DNA of 12,875 bases. Origin: Chloroflexota bacterium (lineage in GTDB: Bacteria > Chloroflexota > Limnocylindria > Limnocylindrales > Limnocylindraceae). Shown here one piece after another: positions 6,506 to 12,171 of this stretch; the first letter of the stretch is position 1; each line of letters starts with the position of its first letter. The notes beneath the pieces are model-generated. The model ran no database searches. It had not been told where the DNA came from and saw nothing but the letters and a program-made list of their open reading frames with translations. Where the stretch lies: the NCBI GenBank assembly GCA_016463555.1, contig JAEMRB010000022.1:1-12875 (forward strand), written 5' to 3'. The position numbers and the translations under genes were made by a program.

Positions 6506-8037
6506 TCTTCGCGGCGGCCCGCGCCGCTCTCCCCCGTTGCCGACGAGAGCGCACCGTATCTCTGGAGTAGTTCCTGCGCGCGATCGCGCGCGCTGACACT
6601 TGGCTCAATGCGCTGCGCTGGCGCCGCGACCGCCTCTGACGCTTCACGAAGGCCAGCAAACGAGCCGGCTGCCACGCCGGCAAGAGCGGCAGCGCCGGCG
6701 CCCGAGGCTTCAGCGTTCTGGCCGACCACCACAGGGATACCGAAGAGATCGGCGCGGAGCTGAATCAGTGGCGCGGAGACAGGCTCACCGCCAGAGAGCG
6801 GCCCCGGCGCCGCACCCGTTGCGGGTCCAGAGAGTCGCATCTTGCTGATCTGCAGCCCAGCCTCGATGGCCGGTGCAAGCAGGTGCGCAACGGCGAGGGC
6901 GCCCCCCTCAATCGCGGCGCGCACCAGATGTGCCGCGGTGTGTTGATCGGTTCGCCCATCGAACGCATCATCGGCGGAGCGCGGGCTGCTCCAACCAAGA
7001 TTGGAGATCGGTTTCGCCATGAGTCCATCAGCACCGAGCGGTAGCGCGGCGGCGGCGCGGAAGAGTTCAGCGCGGCGCTCTGGCGCCGCCGCTAGATCGC
7101 TGGCGAGCAGTTCCGTAACGACCCACTCCAAGAGTCGACCGGTGCCCGCGAAGGCGCCGCCGAGGATCACCCCGTCGCCGAACGGCGCAGGGGCTGGTCC
7201 CGCCCAGAGACGACCTGGGAGTGCGGTGGTGATGCGCTGGGCCTCTGCTGGGGTTGTTGCCACGGCGACGCCGCCCGCGGTGCCACCCACATCAACACCG
7301 AGTCCAGGTTTAGTAAGGCCCGCGCCAATCACGGCGGCGAGTCCATCGTTCATCCCTGCCGCGATCGGCAGGCCAGCAGGGAGACCGAGCTCCGCGGCTG
7401 GGCCAGGCAGCAGTGTGCCGATTCTGGTGCCAGGGAAGACTTCGGGCGGGAGTGCGCGCTCATCGAGGCCTGCGGCGAGCAGGGCGCTGCGCTGCGCGGG
7501 CGAGACGCTTCGCGCCGGATCCCAGAAGGCGCTGACCGCCTCACCAGAGAGTCGCAGCGTGAGCGCATCCCACGAGGAGAGGAGCCACGTTGACGCGGCG
7601 GCGACCTCAGGGCGCTCACGGAGGAGCCAGCGCGCCTTCGGCAGTTCGCCGAGCAGCCATCCGCCGCGTCCGAGGATCTTTTCAAGTGCGACCTCGTCGT
7701 CGGCTGAACGGCGGTCGCGCCACATCAAGACTGGCCCAGCGGCGCTCCCATCAGCGCGTACAGGGACGAGGGATGGGCCGTGACCGTCGACGCCGATTCC
7801 GCGAACCTCGATCGCCTCTGCGCTCTGGGCAGCGGCCAGGGCCAACACCTCATGGGAGGCGGCGCAGATCGCGCGCCACCAGACGTCGGCATCTTGCTCG
7901 CGCGGATCTGCTCCGCCACTGGTCGTACGCCGCGCAATAGCGATCGGCGCGCCAGTTTCAGCGTTGATCAGGAGCGCTTTGACCGAGGTGCTCCCGAGGT
8001 CGAAGGCGAGGAGCGCGGCGCGAACGGGTCGACGCAT
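6502..8037 (-). CDS. FGGY-family carbohydrate kinase (xylulokinase-like)
   Basis: This is a 511-aa cytoplasmic kinase that probably phosphorylates a sugar or polyol with ATP. The N-terminal domain opens with the phosphate-binding FDLGSTSVK (12-20) and has IGVDGHG (81-87) and MWRDRR (105-110), which resembles the W-x-D-x-R of xylulokinases. The expected catalytic Asp is D231 in GMNDG. The C-terminal domain shows GGTAGG (251-256), a conserved ADLFGIPV block (429-436) and EASGAGAAALAG (443-454). An Ala/Gly/Pro-rich stretch at about 405-417 interrupts the usual LSGG motif. Pentulose kinases are the nearest match by eye, but the substrate is not determined. It lies 19 nt after bioY on the same strand without a clear Shine-Dalgarno sequence, so it is probably co-transcribed with bioY and may be weakly or coupled translated. 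Confidence 0.88.
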   Translation of the reverse strand: MRRPVRAALLAFDLGSTSVKALLINAETGAPIAIARRTTSGGADPREQDADVWWRAICAASHEVLALAAAQSAEAIEVRGIGVDGHGPSLVPVRADGSAAGPVLMWRDRRSADDEVALEKILGRGGWLLGELPKARWLLRERPEVAAASTWLLSSWDALTLRLSGEAVSAFWDPARSVSPAQRSALLAAGLDERALPPEVFPGTRIGTLLPGPAAELGLPAGLPIAAGMNDGLAAVIGAGLTKPGLGVDVGGTAGGVAVATTPAEAQRITTALPGRLWAGPAPAPFGDGVILGGAFAGTGRLLEWVVTELLASDLAAAPERRAELFRAAAALPLGADGLMAKPISNLGWSSPRSADDAFDGRTDQHTAAHLVRAAIEGGALAVAHLLAPAIEAGLQISKMRLSGPATGAAPGPLSGGEPVSAPLIQLRADLFGIPVVVGQNAEASGAGAAALAGVAAGSFAGLREASEAVAAPAQRIEPSVSARDRAQELLQRYGALSSATGESGAGRRED

Positions 8038-8056
8038 CAGGTGCGTCGCCGTTAGA

Positions 8057-8743
8057 TCAGCGTGGACCGTCGCTCCGGCCGTGGTTTACGTACCACCAGG
8101 CCGAAGGGAAGACCGCAGCCGCAAGCCCGAGCTTGATTGCGTCGCCGAGCAGGAATGGGGCGAGCCCCTTCTCAATCGCAACGCCGATCTCAAGACTTGC
8201 TGAGGCGGCAAGCCATGGCACGCCGAAACTGTAGATGATCAGACTGCCGATCGCCATGGCGCCGATGGTGCCGATCACGCTGCGATCCCAGCCGAGGTCG
8301 GCGAGTCGCCCAACGATCCATCCGGCGAAGAGCATGCCGACGAGGTAGCCGCCCGTTGGCGCGAACTGCAGCAGGCCGGCATCACCGGAGATGAAGAACT
8401 TCTCAATGCCGTGGCTCCCCTCGCGGAAGATCGGGGCGCCGAGGATGCCGAGGGCGAGATAGAGGGCCATCGATGCAAGGCCACGGCGCGCGCCGAGGGC
8501 CGCGCCAACGAGGAGCACGCCGAAGGTCTGCCCGGTGATCGGCACGGGGGTGCCAGGGAGTGGAATCACGATCTGGGCGGAGGCGGCCACGATCGCGGCG
8601 CCAACGACTGCCAGCGCCAGGCCTTGGAGGCGGGCGCCGAGACGCTCGCCGAGGAAGACGGGGAAGAAGAAGTCGCCCAGCGTCACGCCGTACTCGGCGG
8701 CGGGAATGCGACCCATGGCAGGCATAGTGCGTCGAATTTGCAT
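8057..8743 (-). CDS. bioY: Biotin transporter BioY (ECF S-component)
   Basis: This is a membrane protein that binds biotin and, with the general ECF ATPase/EcfT module, imports it. The ECF module is not in this window. The product is 228 aa from the chosen start. Family motifs are PLPGTPVPITGQTFGVLL (61-78), the GARRG that follows, a PTGGYLVG block (129-136) and PFLLGDAIKLGLAA (196-209). Six hydrophobic segments are plausible. The ATG at 8743 is preferred over the one at 8767 because AGGGAGG (complement of 8750-8756) lies 6 nt before it. The upstream ATG would add eight residues and has no such site. A polar N-terminal stretch of about 35 residues precedes the first helix, longer than in many BioY proteins. 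It is transcribed divergently from tRNA-His and leads into the FGGY kinase gene. Confidence 0.92.
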   Translation of the reverse strand: MQIRRTMPAMGRIPAAEYGVTLGDFFFPVFLGERLGARLQGLALAVVGAAIVAASAQIVIPLPGTPVPITGQTFGVLLVGAALGARRGLASMALYLALGILGAPIFREGSHGIEKFFISGDAGLLQFAPTGGYLVGMLFAGWIVGRLADLGWDRSVIGTIGAMAIGSLIIYSFGVPWLAASASLEIGVAIEKGLAPFLLGDAIKLGLAAAVFPSAWWYVNHGRSDGPR

Positions 8744-8791
8744 CTTGACCCTCCCTACGGGCGCCACCCTTATGGGAAGGCGCCGACCCCC

Positions 8792-8797
8792 AGTCTA
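8792..8797 (-). promoter_or_regulatory. Putative -10 box of bioY (TAGACT)
   Basis: Read on the minus strand this is TAGACT, 48 nt before the bioY ATG. The same hexamer is found before the UgpC-type ATPase gene. It overlaps the left arm of the inverted repeat shared with the divergent tRNA promoter. No -35 consensus is visible. Confidence 0.45.
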
Positions 8798-8826
8798 CCC
8801 TGCGCCACCCCACTCCCCGCAGGGTA
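8796..8826. promoter_or_regulatory. Inverted repeat in the divergent bioY / tRNA-His promoter region
   Basis: TACCCTGCG (8796-8804) and CGCAGGGTA (8818-8826) are perfect 9-bp inverted copies separated by 13 bp. Each arm ends in the first TA of an outward-facing putative -10 box. The shape suits a dimeric repressor covering both promoters. The sequence does not match the BirA operator (TTGTAAACC arms), so any regulator is unknown. Confidence 0.45.
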
Positions 8827-8830
8827 AGAT
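8825..8830 (+). promoter_or_regulatory. Putative -10 box of tRNA-His and the MFS gene (TAAGAT)
   Basis: TAAGAT ends 12 nt before the mature tRNA 5' end, which would leave a short precursor leader, as expected for a tRNA promoter. It overlaps the right arm of the inverted repeat. The same hexamer precedes dppB. Confidence 0.5.
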
Positions 8831-8842
8831 GGCGGCTGACTT

Positions 8843-8918
8843 GGTGGCCATCGTTCAATGGTTAGGACCGTGGTTTGTGGAGCCGCAGATGAGGGTTCAA
8901 TTCCCTCTGGCCACCCCA
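8843..8918 (+). tRNA. tRNA-His (anticodon GTG), with encoded CCA
   Basis: A full cloverleaf can be drawn. Acceptor GTGGCCA (8844-8850) pairs with TGGCCAC (8908-8914). The D-stem is GTTC/GGAC around AATGGTTA. The anticodon stem is GTGGT/GCCGC with two G-U pairs around loop TTGTGGA, giving anticodon GTG at 8877-8879. The T-stem is GAGGG/CCCTC around TTCAATT. The base before the acceptor, 8843, is G, and the discriminator base 8915 is C. This G-1:C73 pair is the identity element of histidine tRNAs, so the anticodon and the identity element agree. CCA is encoded at 8916-8918. The next gene starts 20 nt downstream, so the primary transcript probably carries both tRNA and mRNA. Confidence 0.97.
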
Positions 8919-8938
8919 CCACACGTGAGGAGCGCCCC

Positions 8939-10231
8939 GTGCCCACAGCCGCACCTCGTCGCAGCCTGATTAACGACCCGGGATTCGTCCGCCTCTGGAC
9001 TGCCGAGACCATCAGCCACTTCGGCTCCAGCTTTAGCCACCTGGCGATGCCGATTGTTGCCATCCAACTACTGAACGCAGGCCCAATGGAGATCGCGTTG
9101 ATCAACCTCGCCGATTTCCTCCCCTTCCTGGTCTTTGGGCTGCTCGTTGGCGCACTCGTCGATCGACTTCCGCGACGTGGCGTGCTGATCGTTTCCGACA
9201 TTGGGCGAGCCTTGTTGCTGCTCACCCTGCCAATCTCGTACGCGCTCGGCGTCCTCTCCATTCCGCAGTTGGTCATCGTTGGCCTACTGCTCGGCACCCT
9301 CACCGTCTTCTTCGATGTCGCCTATCAGGCCTACCTCCCATCACTGATTCCGAAGGAGGATCTTGTTGAGGGGAACTCCAAGCTCGAGATCAGCCGTTCT
9401 GCCGCGGGGCTCCTAGGACCGAGCCTCGCTGGCGCACTGATCGCCATCGTCAGAGCACCTGCGGCGGTGGTGATTGATGCCATCTCGTACCTCTTCTCGG
9501 CGCTCTTCATCTTCTCAATCAAGCCGCATCACGAGTCCGTCACCGAACAGAGAGACGCCGCGGCACCAGCGGCAAGCAAGCCACGCGCCTCGTTGCGATC
9601 CGACATTGCCGCCGGCCTGCGCTACGTCTTCGGCCACCCTGCGCTGCGCACGATTGGCGGCGCCACCGCAACGTCAAACCTGTTTGGCAGCATTGCCGGA
9701 ACCGTCGAACTGCTCTTCGCCTACAACGTGCTCGGCCTCTCCGTGGCGCTCATCGGCTTCGCATCAACGCTGGGATCGGCTGGTGGACTTCTCAGCGCCG
9801 TGTTGGCCGACAGAGTCTCCAAGAAGATCGGCGTCGGCCGAACCATCGTCCTTACCATCCCGTTGGGCGGACCGATGTTGGTGGTGCTCGCCTTCTGCCA
9901 GCCCGGGAACGATCTACTGAACGCACTCGTCATCGGCGGTGGCTTCTTCGCTGCCGCTGCGTCGGGCACCCTGTACAACATCAACCAGGTCAGCTTGCGC
10001 CAGGCGCTCACCCCGCCAGAGATGTCTGGGCGCATGAATGCCACGATGCGCTGGTTTGTGTGGGGCACCATTCCAATCGGCGCCTTGCTCGGCGGGATCA
10101 TCGGCACCAACCTCGGCCTGCGCGAGGCGCTCATCATTGGCGGGATCGGTGGCACGTTCGCCTTCGTCCCCCTCCTCTTTGGGCCAGTCTGGAAGATCAA
10201 GGAGATGCCGACCGGGGTCGCCCAGAAGTAG
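8939..10231 (+). CDS. MFS transporter, MFS_3/EntS-like exporter group
   Basis: This is a probable proton-coupled efflux permease of 430 aa in the cytoplasmic membrane. The segment GALVDRLPRRGVLI (71-84) is the MFS motif A loop between helices 2 and 3. About twelve hydrophobic segments are arranged in two halves around a polar linker near 195-225. The pattern NDPGFVRLWTAETISHFGSS at the N-terminus and the DAISYLFSA segment (180-188) are typical of the MFS_3 (transmembrane secretion effector) group, which includes siderophore and drug exporters. The substrate is unknown. The GTG at 8939 is chosen because GAGGAG (8927-8932) lies 6 nt before it and the protein family begins here. An in-frame ATG at 8858 falls inside the tRNA and is rejected. 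The gene is probably co-transcribed with tRNA-His. Confidence 0.88.
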   Translation: MPTAAPRRSLINDPGFVRLWTAETISHFGSSFSHLAMPIVAIQLLNAGPMEIALINLADFLPFLVFGLLVGALVDRLPRRGVLIVSDIGRALLLLTLPISYALGVLSIPQLVIVGLLLGTLTVFFDVAYQAYLPSLIPKEDLVEGNSKLEISRSAAGLLGPSLAGALIAIVRAPAAVVIDAISYLFSALFIFSIKPHHESVTEQRDAAAPAASKPRASLRSDIAAGLRYVFGHPALRTIGGATATSNLFGSIAGTVELLFAYNVLGLSVALIGFASTLGSAGGLLSAVLADRVSKKIGVGRTIVLTIPLGGPMLVVLAFCQPGNDLLNALVIGGGFFAAAASGTLYNINQVSLRQALTPPEMSGRMNATMRWFVWGTIPIGALLGGIIGTNLGLREALIIGGIGGTFAFVPLLFGPVWKIKEMPTGVAQK

Positions 10232-10232
10232 C

Positions 10233-10244
10233 GCCGAGCTCGGC
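10233..10244. promoter_or_regulatory. 12-bp perfect palindrome before the UgpC-type gene
   Basis: GCCGAGCTCGGC begins one base after the MFS stop codon and lies about 20 bp upstream of the putative -10 box at 10264. That is near where a -35 element or an operator would be. It could instead be a weak post-stop hairpin. Function is unknown. Confidence 0.25.
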
Positions 10245-10263
10245 CATTGCCCCTGCGCGCTGA

Positions 10264-10269
10264 TAGACT
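10264..10269 (+). promoter_or_regulatory. Putative -10 box of the UgpC-type ATPase gene (TAGACT)
   Basis: TAGACT lies 53 nt before the ATG at 10323 and is identical to the bioY box. The leader between them contains a small hairpin, GCCCC (10286-10290) pairing with GGGGC (10297-10301), 9 nt before the Shine-Dalgarno site. No -35 consensus is evident. Confidence 0.4.
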
Positions 10270-10322
10270 CGCGGCGCGGCGGGATGCCCCCATAGAGGGG
10301 CCAGCCAGCGAGGAGGGTGCGC

Positions 10323-11396
10323 ATGTCTACGGTGACGTTCCAGGGTGTCTCCAAGAAGTACGGCGAGGTCCTCGCCGTCGACAACCTCTCCCTTGAGATC
10401 AACGATGGCGAGTTCATGGTGCTCGTGGGCCCCTCGGGCTGCGGCAAGACCACCTCGCTGCGCATGATCGCCGGGCTCGAGGAGATCACCGACGGCACCC
10501 TGCTGATCGGCGACAAGGTCGTCAACGACATCGCCCCGAAGGACCGCGACATCGCCATGGTCTTCCAAAGCTACGCTCTCTACCCGCACATGACCGTGCG
10601 CGAGAACCTCGCCTTCGGACTGAAGCTGCGCAAGATTGAGAAGGGCGAGATCGAGCGCCGCGTCAACGAGGCGGCGGCGATCCTTGACCTGACCAAGCTC
10701 CTCTCCCGCAAGCCGAAGGAGCTCTCCGGCGGCCAGCGCCAGCGCGTCGCCCTCGGGCGCGCGATCGTGCGCGAGCCAGCCGTCTTCCTGATGGACGAGC
10801 CGCTCTCCAACCTCGACGCGCAGCTGCGCGTGCAGACGCGCGCCGAGATCTTGCGCCTGCATGCCCGCCTCAAGACCACCGTCGTCTATGTGACGCACGA
10901 CCAGGTTGAGGCGATGACGATGGGGACGCGGATCGCGGTGATGAGCGACGGAAAGCTGCAGCAGGTCGGCACACCACAGGACCTGTACGACCTGCCAGTG
11001 AATCGTTTCGTCGCCGGCTTCATCGGCTCGCCAGCCATGAACCTGCTGGAGGCGACCGTTGATGGTCGCCACGTGACGGCGGGTGATATCGCCATTGAGA
11101 TCAGCGACGCGCGCGCGAAGGAGCTTGAGGGGCGCACCAGCGTCACGATCGGCTTCCGACCAGAGCACCTTGAGTTCGGTAAGGCCGAGAAGGGCTCAGC
11201 GCAGATTGAACTCACCGCTGACGTCGTTGAATATCTCGGCGCTCAAGAGTTGCTCCACTTCTCGACAAAGAGTGGTGATGTGCTTGCCCTTGTCGGCTCG
11301 GAGCACAAGACACCGCGCGGCACCAAGGTGCAGCTCGGACTCTCTCTCGAGAAGTTGCACCTCTTCGACTCGGCCACCGGCGCCGCAATCCGCTAG
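10323..11396 (+). CDS. ugpC: Sugar-importer ABC ATPase, UgpC/MsmK/MalK type
   Basis: This is a cytoplasmic ATPase of the CUT1 carbohydrate importer group, 357 aa. Motifs are Walker A GPSGCGKT (36-43), Q-loop Gln82, signature LSGGQRQR (134-141), Walker B ending D158-E159, LSNLDAQLR and switch His192. A C-terminal TOBE-type regulatory domain starts near 236, with GFRPEHL at 277-283. The ATG at 10323 is chosen since AGGAGGG (10311-10317) is 5 nt upstream. An in-frame GTG at 10317 overlaps that site. No permease or sugar-binding gene adjoins it. In such genomes one ATPase of this type often serves several sugar importers, and that is the likely role here. The exact subfamily name is less sure than the family. 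Confidence 0.9.
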   Translation: MSTVTFQGVSKKYGEVLAVDNLSLEINDGEFMVLVGPSGCGKTTSLRMIAGLEEITDGTLLIGDKVVNDIAPKDRDIAMVFQSYALYPHMTVRENLAFGLKLRKIEKGEIERRVNEAAAILDLTKLLSRKPKELSGGQRQRVALGRAIVREPAVFLMDEPLSNLDAQLRVQTRAEILRLHARLKTTVVYVTHDQVEAMTMGTRIAVMSDGKLQQVGTPQDLYDLPVNRFVAGFIGSPAMNLLEATVDGRHVTAGDIAIEISDARAKELEGRTSVTIGFRPEHLEFGKAEKGSAQIELTADVVEYLGAQELLHFSTKSGDVLALVGSEHKTPRGTKVQLGLSLEKLHLFDSATGAAIR

Positions 11397-11410
11397 ATCG
11401 GCAGTACCGC

Positions 11411-12046
11411 ATGCGATTTGGTGGCGATGCTCTCGGTGCGCGCCTCGCCGCGCTCCTTGAGCCTGGCGATCTCAACGAGGTCGTCGTCTCTTCGGACCTC
11501 GTGGTGCAGGCGGCGTACATGGAGTGGCGGCGAACGACGGTGCAGCGCACCGGCGGTGATCAGCACGTGCGCTACATCGTTGGTCACCCAGGCGCTGTGG
11601 CCATCCTTGCCATTGATGCGGCCAGCGACGCGGCCGTTACGCCGGCGAGCGAGATGCTCTTCGTACGGCAGTTCCGCGCTCCAGTGGGGCAACTGCTCCT
11701 TGAGGTGCCGGCCGGAACGCTCGACCTGCATGACGGTGTCACCGAGGAGCCGCAGCTGGCCGCCGAGCGCGAACTCGAAGAGGAGACCGGCCTACGCGCA
11801 GCGACCTGGCGTCACCTTCGGAGCTTCTTCACCGCCCCAGGATTCACGAGCGAGCGCATGGAGCTCTACCTCGCCCTGGGCCTCTCGGAGGCTGGCCCTG
11901 GCGCCCGCACCCCCGACGAGGATGAGGCGATTGAGGCGGTCCGGCTGACCATTGCTGAGGCGGCCGAGGCGGTCCGCCGAGGGGCGATCGTTGACGCCAA
12001 GAGCCTGGTCGCGATCGCCGCAGCGGAGCGTCTCGCCACCCGCTAG
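11411..12046 (+). CDS. NUDIX hydrolase, ADP-ribose pyrophosphatase type
   Basis: This is a 211-aa cytoplasmic enzyme that probably cleaves ADP-ribose or a related nucleoside diphosphate sugar. The NUDIX helix is complete: E112, then seven residues, then R120-E-L-E-E-E-T-G-L128. Gly102 of the PAG motif is nine residues before E112 instead of the usual five, so the loop carries a small insertion. FFTAPGFTSE (139-148) matches the APGF-x-x-E block that marks the ADP-ribose pyrophosphatase branch. The N-terminal part (about 25-60) resembles the beta-strand domain that this branch uses for dimerisation. The gene begins 14 nt after the UgpC-type gene with only a weak ribosome site, so co-transcription and coupled translation are likely. 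ATG 11411 is the first in-frame ATG after that stop. Confidence 0.87.
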   Translation: MRFGGDALGARLAALLEPGDLNEVVVSSDLVVQAAYMEWRRTTVQRTGGDQHVRYIVGHPGAVAILAIDAASDAAVTPASEMLFVRQFRAPVGQLLLEVPAGTLDLHDGVTEEPQLAAERELEEETGLRAATWRHLRSFFTAPGFTSERMELYLALGLSEAGPGARTPDEDEAIEAVRLTIAEAAEAVRRGAIVDAKSLVAIAAAERLATR

Positions 12047-12050
12047 CCCC

Positions 12051-12065
12051 CGCACGGTTCGTGCG
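12051..12065 (+). terminator. Short hairpin after the NUDIX gene, possible weak terminator
   Basis: CGCACG and CGTGCG form a 6-bp stem with a three-base loop, starting 4 nt after the stop codon. It is followed by TAAATCC rather than a T-run, so termination is doubtful. It is the only hairpin seen between this operon and the next promoter. Confidence 0.35.
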
Positions 12066-12115
12066 TAAATCCCTCGTGAGTTGCGATATCCGCACCCCTA
12101 CCCCCCTTACGGTGC

Positions 12116-12121
12116 TAGAAT
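12116..12121 (+). promoter_or_regulatory. Putative -10 box of the aminotransferase gene (TAGAAT)
   Basis: TAGAAT lies 50 nt before the ATG at 12172. It is the closest of the six boxes to the standard TATAAT. The sequence where a -35 would lie is C-rich without TTG. Confidence 0.5.
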
Positions 12122-12131
12122 CGTACCCACA

Positions 12132-12156
12132 GCGGTCCGCACTGCGGAATCCGCAG
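12132..12156 (+). promoter_or_regulatory. Adjacent palindromes in the aminotransferase 5' leader
   Basis: GCGGTCCGC (12132-12140) is a palindrome around T. CTGCGGAATCCGCAG (12142-12156) is a 7-bp inverted repeat around A. Both lie just downstream of the expected transcription start. They may be repressor operators, or in RNA may form alternative hairpins (12136-12148 or 12142-12156) that share bases. The second ends 2 nt before the AAGGA ribosome site at 12159-12163. Confidence 0.4.
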
Positions 12157-12171
12157 AGAAGGATGATGGAT

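Noticed and set aside
7001..7783. 260-codon plus-strand frame within the kinase gene
   Set aside because: Low-complexity Ser/Ala/Pro/Arg translation antisense to a gene with clear FGGY motifs.
8796..8826. BirA biotin operator upstream of bioY
   Set aside because: The arms (TACCCTGCG) do not match the known TTGTAAACC operator and the spacing differs, so I keep it only as an unassigned inverted repeat.
8403..8858. Frames on both strands overlapping bioY, the divergent promoter and the tRNA
   Set aside because: Arg/Pro/Ala-rich translations typical of GC-rich shadow frames. bioY accounts for the coding signal.
8858..8938. ATG at 8858 as the MFS start
   Set aside because: It lies inside the tRNA-His gene. 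The GTG at 8939 has its own ribosome site and matches the family's N-terminus.
10197..11168. Long minus-strand frame (323 codons) opposite the UgpC-type gene
   Set aside because: GC-rich coding DNA readily leaves the antisense strand open. The product has no recognisable domain, while the plus strand has every ABC motif.
12122..12171. T-box or known riboswitch in the aminotransferase leader
   Set aside because: The leader is only about 45 nt and lacks any T-box consensus or recognisable aptamer. Only short palindromes are present.
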